Positions 28,238-36,118 of a stretch of DNA of 64,000 bases are shown here, piece after piece (positions within the stretch are counted from its first letter, which is position 1; every line of letters begins with the position of its first letter). The notes beneath the pieces were generated by a model. It was not told the origin of the DNA. It searched no databases and saw only the letters and a list, made by a program, of their open reading frames with translations. A program made the translations under genes and the position numbers. The stretch comes from Notoacmeibacter sp. MSK16QG-6 (GTDB lineage: Bacteria > Pseudomonadota > Alphaproteobacteria > Rhizobiales > Rhizobiaceae): the NCBI RefSeq assembly GCF_024158145.1, contig NZ_JAMYXM010000003.1, positions 186,001-250,000 of the forward strand, in the 5' to 3' direction.

Positions 28238-29347
28238 CTATGTGAGGGTCGGGCGAGCAGCTTCGGCGGCAGCCAGAAGATCGCCAGCATCTCCCGGTTT
28301 TTCCAAGACGCATTCCGCGCCGTGCCGGTCGCCAGCAATCGCAGCCTCTATTCGCGCAACCTCTCGGCCCAGGGGTCCAACTCCTTTGACGGACTGGCCG
28401 CTCACATGCGCGATTGCGGCCACAACCGCGTGCGTCGCGACGTAATCGGTCTTGTGGCCGCAATTGCGAATGACCGATAGCGTGGCATTGGGTAGGTCAT
28501 GTGCACAGCCTACCGAGTGGATATGCTCATAGACGACTGTATCGCTGTCGCCCGTCAGGATCACAGTCGGACAACCGACCGACGGATATCGGTCCCGCGT
28601 TGCCGTGACATGGTCGAAAAGCCCTTCGACATCGATGGCATTGGCGCGAAAATGGCGCGGACGAAACGCCAGCACCGTAGCTGCTTTTTTCGCGTAATTT
28701 TTCGGCGGTCTGTTCGGCGCGAAAACGCAGGCAATACCACCGCGGAGCCGAAGCAGCCCGCCGGGCATCGCAAGTGTCCACGCGAACAGGCGGCCGAGCA
28801 GCGGCCGTGCGGCAAGACGATAATACCAGCTGGTTGCAGCACCCGGCCAGGGATGGGTCGCCGGAGACAGCAGCACGAGGCCTTGAACACGCTCTGGATG
28901 GTACATGGCGAGGTTAAGCGCCACGGCGCCACCGAAGGAATGGCCGACTACGATGACGCCGTTCGGCGAGATTCGCGCAATCAGTGCGGCAATGGCGCGC
29001 GCCTGCCCATCGGGGCGGTCATGCCCGTGTCCACGTCCGCTATACCCATGCCCCGGCCGGTCGATGAAAATCATTGGAAAATGGCCGCGAAAGGACTCCA
29101 TCGCGCTCATCTGATCGAGCAAATTGCCGGTCGCGCCATGAATGAAAAGAGCTGTTGCCCTGTCCGCGCCGTCTCCTTCGCCGGGCCAGAAAACATAATG
29201 CAGATCGATGCCATCGAGTGTCTCAACCGTGCCGGCGGGCGGATGCATCCGCTCGATCATCATCGATCCGGCGAGCGAGGTCGCGGCGAGCAGAAGAGGC
29301 AAACCAACTACGAATCCCGTCAGGATCAACAAGAAGAAACCCATCAA
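28238..29347 (-). CDS. Membrane-anchored alpha/beta hydrolase
   Basis: 369 residues. An N-terminal membrane helix (F-F-L-L-I-L-T-G-F-V-V-G-L-P-L-L-L) is followed by an alpha/beta-hydrolase domain with the nucleophile elbow G-H-S-F-G-G, oxyanion segment F-I-H-G-A-T-G, and late G-D-S-D-T-V and C-G-H-K for Asp and His. It converges with the LysE gene. The substrate is unknown. It may lie in one transcript with the TPR gene upstream. Confidence 0.9.
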   Translation of the reverse strand: MMGFFLLILTGFVVGLPLLLAATSLAGSMMIERMHPPAGTVETLDGIDLHYVFWPGEGDGADRATALFIHGATGNLLDQMSAMESFRGHFPMIFIDRPGHGYSGRGHGHDRPDGQARAIAALIARISPNGVIVVGHSFGGAVALNLAMYHPERVQGLVLLSPATHPWPGAATSWYYRLAARPLLGRLFAWTLAMPGGLLRLRGGIACVFAPNRPPKNYAKKAATVLAFRPRHFRANAIDVEGLFDHVTATRDRYPSVGCPTVILTGDSDTVVYEHIHSVGCAHDLPNATLSVIRNCGHKTDYVATHAVVAAIAHVSGQSVKGVGPLGREVARIEAAIAGDRHGAECVLEKPGDAGDLLAAAEAARPTLT

Positions 29348-29362
29348 GACTGCCCGGCTACC

Positions 29363-30061
29363 TTAAAGCGTCTGGTTTTCGACGGACTTTCGCAGCCGCT
29401 CGGTCTGTTTCTTTGCTGCTTCCAAAGTGGGGAATATTTCGAGAGCCCTTTCGTAGATCGCCAGTGCGGCGCTGTCCCGACCGGCCTGTTGCAGTATGGC
29501 CGCCATGCCGGTCAGCGCACCGAAATGGCGCGGCTCCAGCGCGAGAACCCTCTCAATATCGACCATGGATTTTTCCATATTGCCTTGCAGGAAGTGCACC
29601 GTCGCCCGCAGATTCCATGCTTCCGGATAATCGGGAGCGAGCACAATGCTTTCGCCGATCAGGTCGAACGCGACGTCGTTGCGATTGGCGCGCATTGCCT
29701 TTCGGGCTTCTTCCATAAGTCGGTCGACCGTGGCGCTGCCGGATTCATTCCATTTCATCTGGATCGCATTGGCGACGCGCTTGCCGATAACCGCGTTAGG
29801 GGCTTTGGCCAATGTCTCGAACAGATCGTTCAGTTCCTTCTGCCGCCGCTCTTCGCCGTAAAGAAGGGGCGGTAGGAGATCATCGTCCTCCGCACCCGTA
29901 TCCGCATCCGGAGGGATTGAGTCGGATCCCTCATCGAAAGCATCGCCGAATGGATCGCGCTGTTCTTCCGCTTCGTAGAACTGCACCGTCCGGGCATACG
30001 TATCACTGGCCGCTGCGCTAGCGGGCATAAGGACCAGTCCGAGGAAAAACAAAAACCGCAT
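29363..30061 (-). CDS. Secreted TPR protein
   Basis: 232 residues with a signal peptide (M-R-F-L-F-F-L-G-L-V-L-M-P-A-S-A-A-A). TPR repeats follow from about residue 130 (A-F-D-L-I-G-E-S-I-V-L-A-P-D-Y-P and D-I-E-R-V-L-A-L-E-P). The family is used for protein contacts in the envelope. The start codon lies inside the hairpin of the rpmJ terminator and the T-run of that terminator encodes F-L-F-F; this unusual overlap is treated as a finding. A longer in-frame start 21 codons upstream is possible. Confidence 0.82.
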   Translation of the reverse strand: MRFLFFLGLVLMPASAAASDTYARTVQFYEAEEQRDPFGDAFDEGSDSIPPDADTGAEDDDLLPPLLYGEERRQKELNDLFETLAKAPNAVIGKRVANAIQMKWNESGSATVDRLMEEARKAMRANRNDVAFDLIGESIVLAPDYPEAWNLRATVHFLQGNMEKSMVDIERVLALEPRHFGALTGMAAILQQAGRDSAALAIYERALEIFPTLEAAKKQTERLRKSVENQTL

Positions 30062-30088
30062 GAGAGCCAGATTAGGGCTCTCATGCGG
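30043..30088 (-). terminator. Intrinsic terminator of rpmJ, overlapping the start of the next gene
   Basis: A perfect 13-bp stem with a 7-base loop on the minus strand, followed by TTTTTGTTTTT. It lies directly after rpmJ. The 3' arm contains the ATG of the TPR gene. Confidence 0.85.
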
Positions 30089-30135
30089 TTTCGACAATCT
30101 CATCCGCAAAAGGAGGGCGGCCAAGCGCCCGAACG

Positions 30136-30261
30136 TCAGCCCTGACGGGCCTTGAAGCGGGGATTGGACTTGTTGATGATGTAGACACGGCCTTTGCGAC
30201 GCACGAGACGATTCTCGCGATGCCGGGTTTTCAGGCTCTTCAGCGAATTCTTGATCTTCAT
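30136..30261 (-). CDS. rpmJ: Ribosomal protein L36 (cysteine-free type)
   Basis: 41 residues beginning [11 protein letters not shown], with [20 protein letters not shown] at the end. It is the zinc-independent (ykgO-like) form with no cysteine. The frame extends upstream but the family start is used. Confidence 0.95.
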   Translation of the reverse strand: MKIKNSLKSLKTRHRENRLVRRKGRVYIINKSNPRFKARQG

Positions 30262-30523
30262 GGGTTCGATCCCGGTTCGTCTGTCGAGGCAGCGGCCTTG
30301 GCCAGCGCCTCTCTCGTCAAAGGAAACGGCGCGCCCAGCGGGCACGCCGAAAAAGATGTGGCTCCATAGGCTGTAAAAGCAGTCTCTGTCAAGGATCGTG
30401 GATGCAGTTGCAAGTCGCGTTGCATAGCACGCCTCGCCGCGTTATATGCGAGCCATTCCCATTCACCGGTGGCATCGACCACCGCCCGCGCTTCGGGACG
30501 CGGGCGAAGGAAGGATTATTCTC

Positions 30524-31243
30524 ATGGCTCAACAGCTTCTTATGCCGAAAGCGACGGCTGTCTGGCTGGTCGACAACACGGCGCTGTCCTTCGATCAGAT
30601 CGCTCATTTCTGCAAGCTGCACCCACTCGAGGTCAAGGCAATCGCGGACGGCGAGTCGGCGCAGGGCATCAAGGGTCTCGATCCTGTCAGCAACGGCCAG
30701 CTCTCTCGTGAGGAGATCGAGAAAGCCGAGGGCGACAAGAACCATCGCATGAAGCTGTCCGATCCGAAGGTCCGGGTGCCTGAAGCCAAACGCAAGGGGC
30801 CGCGCTATACGCCCGTCTCGCGTCGCCAGGACCGGCCGAATGCCATCCTCTGGATGGTGAAGAATCATCCGGAACTGAAGGACGGGCAGATTTGCCGGCT
30901 CGTCGGCACGACCAAGAGCACGATCGAAACAATTCGTAACCGCGAACACTGGAATCAGGCCAATCTGGTGCCGATGGACCCTGTTACGCTCGGCATGTGC
31001 TCCCAGATCGATCTCGATTTCGAAGTATCCAAGGCATCCAAGGACAAGCCGGTGGTCGAGGAATCGAACGACACCACGCTTCTTCCGGCTTCCGCGACTG
31101 AAAATCTGACCGAAAACACAGCCGTCTTCGGTTCTCAAAAAGCAGCAGAGAACGAGGGCGACGAAGAGGAACTCGACGCCGACAAGGTCTTCGCCAAGTT
31201 GTCCTCGCTGAAAAGCAGCAAATCGGACGAGCAGGACAACTAA
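30524..31243 (+). CDS. trcR: TrcR/DUF1013 cell-cycle transcriptional regulator
   Basis: 239 residues. The DUF1013 core is clear: M-P-K-A-T-A-V-W-L-V-D-N-T-A-L-S-F near the start and W-M-V-K-N-H-P-E-L-K-D, I-C-R-L-V-G-T-T-K in the middle, the last resembling a helix-turn-helix. Members are called TrcR in annotation and were linked to cell-cycle control in alphaproteobacteria. The final 70 residues are acidic and low complexity. GAAGGAAGGA lies upstream of the ATG. Confidence 0.9.
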   Translation: MAQQLLMPKATAVWLVDNTALSFDQIAHFCKLHPLEVKAIADGESAQGIKGLDPVSNGQLSREEIEKAEGDKNHRMKLSDPKVRVPEAKRKGPRYTPVSRRQDRPNAILWMVKNHPELKDGQICRLVGTTKSTIETIRNREHWNQANLVPMDPVTLGMCSQIDLDFEVSKASKDKPVVEESNDTTLLPASATENLTENTAVFGSQKAAENEGDEEELDADKVFAKLSSLKSSKSDEQDN

Positions 31244-31245
31244 TC

Positions 31246-31977
31246 CTAGTGCGATTTATGCGCTTCTCGGGCCATGTCGGCCGATAATGGAGCGCAAGCC
31301 TCCTGCTCCAGAAGCCGATAATATTCGGCCAGCGATTGTTCCGGAATCGGCCGTTCGATACGGCCGGTTTCGCTGAGCCGGTCGATCCGGTCGACACGGA
31401 ACATGCGAAAGTCATTGCGCAGTTCGCACCAGCCTATCAGCGTCCATGCTTTTCCCCAGAATACCAGCGCCAGGGGCCGGACGCACCGTTTCGTGCGAGC
31501 CTTGGCTTCGTCTGCGTAATCGAGTTCGATGACCTCATTGCGCTCCACTGCGCCATTGATCCGGTCGATCAGCGCGCGATGCGGCGGATCGATGAGGAAC
31601 GGCGGGACGAAGAGACGCAGCCCATCGGCCGCCCGCGCCCGATCTTCGGGAAGGACCGTCTCGATCTTGTCGAGCGCTCCGCGCGCTGCGCTGCTCATCA
31701 CGTCACCGCCAAACGCCATGATCATGCGAACGCCCGCAGCGAGCGCTGACACTTCCTCGATGGTGAACATTAGCGGCGGCAGGTCGAAACCGGGCCGCAT
31801 GACATAACCCACGCCAGCCTCGCCATCGATGGGCACGCCCGCGCCCTGCAAATCGGCAATATCACGATAAATCGTGCGCTCGGAGACTTCCAGTTCTGTC
31901 GCCAGAGCCTTCGCCGTGAGAACGCGGCCGCGGCGAAGGGCCTGAACGATCATGAAAAGACGGTCGGCGCGTCGCAT
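31246..31977 (-). CDS. HTH-WYL (YafY-type) transcriptional regulator
   Basis: 243 residues. N-terminal winged helix (L-A-T-E-L-E-V-S-E-R-T-I-Y-R-D-I) and a WYL domain from about 140 with L-V-F-W-G-K-A-W-T-L-I-G-W-C, where the tyrosine of the family motif is replaced. WYL regulators often bind nucleic acid or small ligands. The gene lies head-to-tail with a VOC-family gene, a recurrent pairing. Confidence 0.9.
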   Translation of the reverse strand: MRRADRLFMIVQALRRGRVLTAKALATELEVSERTIYRDIADLQGAGVPIDGEAGVGYVMRPGFDLPPLMFTIEEVSALAAGVRMIMAFGGDVMSSAARGALDKIETVLPEDRARAADGLRLFVPPFLIDPPHRALIDRINGAVERNEVIELDYADEAKARTKRCVRPLALVFWGKAWTLIGWCELRNDFRMFRVDRIDRLSETGRIERPIPEQSLAEYYRLLEQEACAPLSADMAREAHKSH

Positions 31978-32017
31978 ATCCGTTCTCCGATATCAGCACC
32001 GACCATCGCGCATTTCT

Positions 32018-32383
32018 TCAAGAGGTAAAGAGGCCGATCGAGTTACCATCCAGATCGTTGCAATAAACGAAGCGCCCGGCCGGAATTTCAATGACCGGCG
32101 ATACGATTGTGCCGCCAGCGTCCTTGGCTCTCTGCGTCGCCTCTTCCGCCGTACCATCCACCGCCAGATGGATGGTCGGACCTTCGCCATTCGCCGCCGA
32201 TTTCCCTTCATAGAGATGGCCGGCAACCACTGCTTTATCTTTTCCTTCGAAGACCAGCATCGCCTTGCCGTCCGCCTGCTCCTCCCTGAAGGAATGCCCG
32301 GTGGCCTTTTCGTAAAATGCCCGGCTGGCGCTGAGGTCGCTGACCGGCAGCTCAAACCAGACGCAAATATTTTCTTTCGTCAT
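32018..32383 (-). CDS. VOC (glyoxalase/bleomycin-resistance) family protein
   Basis: 121 residues starting M-T-K-E-N-I-C-V-W-F-E-L-P-V-S-D-L, one pair of beta-alpha-beta-beta-beta modules, ending F-V-Y-C-N-D-L-D-G-N-S-I-G-L-F. Metal-ligand positions are not complete, so enzyme function is uncertain. Likely transcribed with the WYL regulator downstream. Confidence 0.9.
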   Translation of the reverse strand: MTKENICVWFELPVSDLSASRAFYEKATGHSFREEQADGKAMLVFEGKDKAVVAGHLYEGKSAANGEGPTIHLAVDGTAEEATQRAKDAGGTIVSPVIEIPAGRFVYCNDLDGNSIGLFTS

Positions 32384-32526
32384 GTTCGTTTCTTTCACTG
32401 CGTTGACAATGACCGAACATGTCACACCGCTACTGACAGCCTCATGTCAGGAATAAAACACTGTGATCCACCTCAACCTTTCGGACAATCGCGCGTTCTT
32501 GAACCATCAACCGACGGAGACTTGAG

Positions 32527-32625
32527 ATGTTCAAACGGATTGTCAAAACGCTGATTATCGGCTGGATCATGAAACGCGTGCTCGGCACGTCCGAGCGTAA
32601 GCCGGAACGCCGCCGCGTTGCCTGA
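32527..32625 (+). CDS. Small basic membrane-associated protein (32 residues)
   Basis: An ATG with GGAGA just ahead opens a 32-codon frame. The first half has a short hydrophobic stretch, L-I-I-G-W-I-M, and the tail is strongly basic (E-R-K-P-E-R-R-R-V-A). It stops directly against the convergent SDR gene. It could be a small membrane-anchored protein; no family is known to me. Confidence 0.5.
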   Translation: MFKRIVKTLIIGWIMKRVLGTSERKPERRRVA

Positions 32626-33417
32626 TCATTCCTTGTCGGCAGGCGGAAGCGGAACGTTCAGCGCCCGTCTTCCGCCGTCGACGAGAATTGTTTCGCCCGT
32701 CATGTAAGCTGCACGGCCGGACACCAGAAACTTTACCAGTTCGGCCACTTCGTCGGGTTCGCCCAGCCTGCCGAGAGGCGTTCGGCTCAAAATCTGATCG
32801 CGTATACCGGGGTTGTCCGTCAGATTGGCGACCATATCGGTCGCGATGGTGCCGGGCGCGACGCCATTCACCCGAATACCCCAAGGCGCAAGCTCCACGG
32901 CGGCGCTTCGCGTCAGTTGGTCCATCGCCCCTTTGGACACGCAGTATGCAAGTTGGCCATTCATCGCCACCCTGCCATTCAGTGACGAGATGTTGACGAT
33001 AATGCCCGGCGAGCGGCCATCTTCGGCCTGCGACACCATAAGCCGCGCCGCGGCCTGAATTGTTAGAAATGAGCCCGTTACGTTGATGTCGAGGACGTGG
33101 CGGAAGGCATCTTCGTGAAGATCGAGAAGTGGGCAGCGCTCCAGAATCGCGGCATTGTTGACGAGAATATCGATCGTTTCGAAATGGTCCACGGCCAGCG
33201 CCATGAGATTGTGAACATCGAGCCGTTTCGACACATCGGTACGGATAAACTGCACGGAGCCATGCGCCGACAAACGCTCTTCCGCCGCCTCCCCCATATT
33301 CTGATCCATATCGGCGATGACGACTTTTGCGCCTTCTCTGACGAGTTCATTGGCGACGGCGAGACCGATCCCACTGGCGCCTCCGGTCACGATGGCCGTC
33401 CTGCCGTCTATGCTCAT
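32626..33417 (-). CDS. SDR family oxidoreductase
   Basis: 263 residues of the classical short-chain dehydrogenase type. T-G-G-A-S-G-I-G binds NAD(P), N-N-A-A is present, and the catalytic residues lie in I-S-S-L and Y-C-V-S-K. The family reduces or oxidises alcohols or carbonyls; the substrate is unknown. GAGGGA is upstream of the chosen ATG. It is convergent with the small gene next door. Confidence 0.92.
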   Translation of the reverse strand: MSIDGRTAIVTGGASGIGLAVANELVREGAKVVIADMDQNMGEAAEERLSAHGSVQFIRTDVSKRLDVHNLMALAVDHFETIDILVNNAAILERCPLLDLHEDAFRHVLDINVTGSFLTIQAAARLMVSQAEDGRSPGIIVNISSLNGRVAMNGQLAYCVSKGAMDQLTRSAAVELAPWGIRVNGVAPGTIATDMVANLTDNPGIRDQILSRTPLGRLGEPDEVAELVKFLVSGRAAYMTGETILVDGGRRALNVPLPPADKE

Positions 33418-33604
33418 GGCGAATTTCCCTCTGCTTAGGGCTAAGGATGGCCCTGTTCCGCCATCCGTCAATTGCCTCCACGCAATCGGCTGTGTCGGCT
33501 ACCGGATTAAACTGCATCAATTTGCAGCGGCAGGGGGAACCTTCGCCCTTATCGGCGCTTTGTTTCAGGTAAGTTTCTGAAAAATGGGAGGCATAAGGCA
33601 TCCA

Positions 33605-33679
33605 ATGAACAGTATTATCTATCTCGTCGGCTTAGTCGTGGTCGTCATCTTCATCCTTTCTTTACTCGGACTCACCTGA
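33605..33679 (+). CDS. 24-residue single-pass membrane peptide
   Basis: A short frame with AAGG at good distance. The peptide is almost entirely hydrophobic, with the segment I-I-Y-L-V-G-L-V-V-V-I-F-I-L. Its position 10 bases in front of the nutrient-deprivation-induced-like gene suggests it is the first cistron of that operon. I recall similar tiny membrane peptides in rhizobia but cannot name a family. Confidence 0.6.
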   Translation: MNSIIYLVGLVVVVIFILSLLGLT

Positions 33680-33689
33680 GGGAATTTTC

Positions 33690-34403
33690 ATGCCCCATGA
33701 TCCCAAATCCAGCGCGGCCGCCGATAAGGCGAAGGCCGATGCCGCTGGCGTAAAACAGGCAGCTCAGCGCGAAGCTGACGCAGCCTCTCATCAAGCTTCA
33801 AGAGCCGCATCCGACATGAAGGCGGAAGCGTCGAATATGGCGGAGAAGGCAAAACAGGAAGGCCTGCACCAGGCAGAACGCGGCAAGGATGCTGCGGCTT
33901 CGACCGTCGGAGATTTCGCCGCATCCGTTCGCGCCGCAGCCGACAAACTTGGCGAACGCGACCAGTCCATGTCCGCCAGCCTCGTGCGCGAAGCTGCCCG
34001 CGGTCTGGAAGACGTGAGCGGCGCGATTTCCGGCCGCTCCGTCGGCGAGATCGTCAACAGCGTATCCGGCTTTGCACGCAGCCAGCCGACCGCCTTCCTC
34101 GTCGGCGCTGCTCTGACTGGTGTGGCGCTTGGTCGTTTTGCCCGGTCATCGACCGCACATACGCCTCGTGATTATGGCGAGACGCCCCCGCCGCCTGCAC
34201 CTTACACGGGCTCCGCGGCTGTCACACCGACACCAGATCCAGTGTCGCCCTCCTCGCCGGTTGCACCGTCTCCCTCACCATCCACGACAGCTGCGAAACC
34301 GAGCCCTTCGGCAACGGTGACCAGTAGCCGGACGCCAAGCGCCGGCGGCACGATCAGTGGCGGAACGAGCGGGCCGATTGGCCAGCCAAAGAAGGGACAA
34401 TAA
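33690..34403 (+). CDS. Stress-related protein, nutrient-deprivation-induced-like
   Basis: 237 residues. The first 100 are Ala/Lys/Glu helical, with many Q-A-E and A-A-D units. A segment with R-S-V-G-E-I-V-N-S-V-S-G-F-A and Q-P-T-A-F-L-V-G-A-A-L is the conserved core of a rhizobial protein annotated as nutrient-deprivation-induced. One hydrophobic segment follows. The C-terminus is Pro/Ser/Thr-rich and probably disordered. Part of a four-gene rightward operon. Confidence 0.8.
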   Translation: MPHDPKSSAAADKAKADAAGVKQAAQREADAASHQASRAASDMKAEASNMAEKAKQEGLHQAERGKDAAASTVGDFAASVRAAADKLGERDQSMSASLVREAARGLEDVSGAISGRSVGEIVNSVSGFARSQPTAFLVGAALTGVALGRFARSSTAHTPRDYGETPPPPAPYTGSAAVTPTPDPVSPSSPVAPSPSPSTTAAKPSPSATVTSSRTPSAGGTISGGTSGPIGQPKKGQ

Positions 34404-34405
34404 TT

Positions 34406-34867
34406 ATGAGTCAGCCAACAGACCATTCAAACGATGCCCGTTCGCTACCCGACCTGGTTCGCACACTCGTTGACGAGGTCCGCGCGCTCTTCCAGACAGA
34501 AGGCAGGCTGATCCGTTCGGAGATCAATGACAAAGTCACTCAGGTTCAGGTTGGCGGCGGCGAGATCGCAGCCGGCGCCATGTGTCTTCTTGTTGCTCTC
34601 TTCGTCCTGAGCCAGGCGCTCGTCGCGGCCATCACCAAATTGCTGGCGGTGTTGTTCGACAGCGAAGCGGCAACGTCGGCAGAAGCCGCCGCTGGCAGCG
34701 GCTGGGCCGCTTGGGCTGCATTGATCGTCGGCGTTCTCTTTGCCGTGATCGGTGTCGTCCTCCTCAATCGTGGACGCACCAATCTGCAAGCAAAAAATCT
34801 CGTACCGGAGCGGACTGCTGATCAGGTCTCGCGCGATGCGAAACTCGTTAAGGAGCAAACACGATGA
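34406..34867 (+). CDS. Phage-holin superfamily III-type membrane protein
   Basis: 153 residues. N-terminal polar helix (L-P-D-L-V-R-T-L-V-D-E-V-R-A-L-F) followed by two transmembrane helices around 55-80 and 95-120. The pattern matches the putative actinobacterial holin-X family, which in rhizobia sits in stress operons rather than phages. Its stop overlaps the start of the next gene by four bases. No lysis genes are near, so a holin function is doubtful. Confidence 0.85.
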   Translation: MSQPTDHSNDARSLPDLVRTLVDEVRALFQTEGRLIRSEINDKVTQVQVGGGEIAAGAMCLLVALFVLSQALVAAITKLLAVLFDSEAATSAEAAAGSGWAAWAALIVGVLFAVIGVVLLNRGRTNLQAKNLVPERTADQVSRDAKLVKEQTR

Positions 34868-36045
34868 GCGACAAGACCGACCGCCTCGAGGCGGAAGCGG
34901 AACGTCATCGTTCCAATATCGATAGCACCATCGACGCGCTGAAGGATCGTATGAGCCCCGGCCAGATGATGGATGAGGCGCTTGGCTTCTTTAAAGAAGG
35001 CCAGGTTGCCGATGCCGGACGCAATTTCGGTCAGCAGGTGCGGGACAATCCTCTCGCACTCGGTCTGATCGGAGCCGGCGTGGCCTGGCTTGCCTTTGGC
35101 AGCGGCGTACGCTCCACCGGCCGCGACCTCTATGACCGATACGGACCGGACCACAGCGATCATGACGTGGACGAATATGGCCGGTTTCGCGCGGTCGGTG
35201 GACGCCATCTCGACCCGGACCGGTTTCCCGACAGCGGCGAATATCACGATCCGTATCGCTCACCGTCGGATGCCGATCCGCGAACGGGCGGCGCAACCTA
35301 TGTCAGTGGCAGCGCAGGCGGTTCGACCGGCTCTTCGCTGAAAGACAAGGCTGCAAGCGCCGGGTCATCTGTGTCCGGTGCGGCATCCAGCACAGGCTCG
35401 GCGGTCGGTAGCGCGGCGTCGAAGACTGGTTCAGCCATATCGAGCGGCGCCTCCAAAACAGGCTCCGCAATATCCGGCGCAGCCTCTTCCGTTGGCGAAG
35501 GTGCTCGCTCGGCAGGCTCGGCGATTGGCGGGGCGGCATCCAGTGCGGCATCCGGCATTGCGTCTGGCGCTTCGGCGACCGGGCAGGCTGCCAGCGATGC
35601 AGCGTCGAGCACCGGTCAGGCCTTTGCCGATGGTGGTCGGGCGATCGGCCGTGGCGCTTCGCAGGCTGGCCGTTCGGCGGCGCGGGGCTATCGTAGCGTG
35701 CAGTCGGAACTGATCAGCGCATTTCGCGATGAACCTCTCGTCTTCGGTGCCATTGCCGTTGCCGTCGGGGCGGCTATCGGCGCTGCATTGCCGCCGACGC
35801 GCCGTGAAGATGAGTGGATGGGCCAGACGCGTGACGATCTGCGCGATCAAGCCTATCAGCGAGGCCGCGAAGCTGTAGCCGATGCTCAGGACGTCGCGGA
35901 GAAAACCTACGCCGCTGCGTCGGAGAAAGCGGAAGAGAAGGGTCTCAAGCCGAAAGGCGAAGGTGAGACATTCGCCGACAAGGCGGCAGATGTGGCTCGG
36001 ACCGCAGCGAAAACCGCTAAGGACGAGGCTGCGAAAAAGACCTGA
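34864..36045 (+). CDS. DUF3618 protein with a long Ser/Ala/Gly repeat region
   Basis: 393 residues. The N-terminal 60 residues fit the DUF3618 family (R-L-E-A-E-A-E-R-H-R and I-D-A-L-K-D-R-M). A central part, about residues 145-280, is a low-complexity tract of Ser, Ala, Gly and Thr with degenerate 11-residue repeats (A-S-K-T-G-S-A-I-S). Two short hydrophobic segments lie at about 66-76 and 295-312. The C-terminus is helical and basic. It ends the operon; a strong terminator follows. Confidence 0.82.
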   Translation: MSDKTDRLEAEAERHRSNIDSTIDALKDRMSPGQMMDEALGFFKEGQVADAGRNFGQQVRDNPLALGLIGAGVAWLAFGSGVRSTGRDLYDRYGPDHSDHDVDEYGRFRAVGGRHLDPDRFPDSGEYHDPYRSPSDADPRTGGATYVSGSAGGSTGSSLKDKAASAGSSVSGAASSTGSAVGSAASKTGSAISSGASKTGSAISGAASSVGEGARSAGSAIGGAASSAASGIASGASATGQAASDAASSTGQAFADGGRAIGRGASQAGRSAARGYRSVQSELISAFRDEPLVFGAIAVAVGAAIGAALPPTRREDEWMGQTRDDLRDQAYQRGREAVADAQDVAEKTYAAASEKAEEKGLKPKGEGETFADKAADVARTAAKTAKDEAAKKT

Positions 36046-36073
36046 TCGAATAGATGATGGTTAGAGAGATTAA

Positions 36074-36101
36074 GGGGCGCGTTTTCGACGCGCCCTTTTT
36101 T
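36074..36101 (+). terminator. Intrinsic terminator
   Basis: A 7-bp GC stem with a 7-base loop and TTTTTT on the + strand ends the stress operon, just before the convergent prpE. Confidence 0.9.
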
Positions 36102-36118
36102 CATTCTGCCGGTCTCGC

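Noticed and set aside
28499-29875. 458-codon frame on the + strand across the hydrolase and TPR genes
   Set aside because: It lies antisense to two well-supported genes and the translation has the Arg/His/Gly-rich look of a shadow frame.
34406-34867. Prophage remnant suggested by the holin-like protein
   Set aside because: No lysis, tail, integrase or attachment site is near; this family occurs in stress operons of rhizobia.
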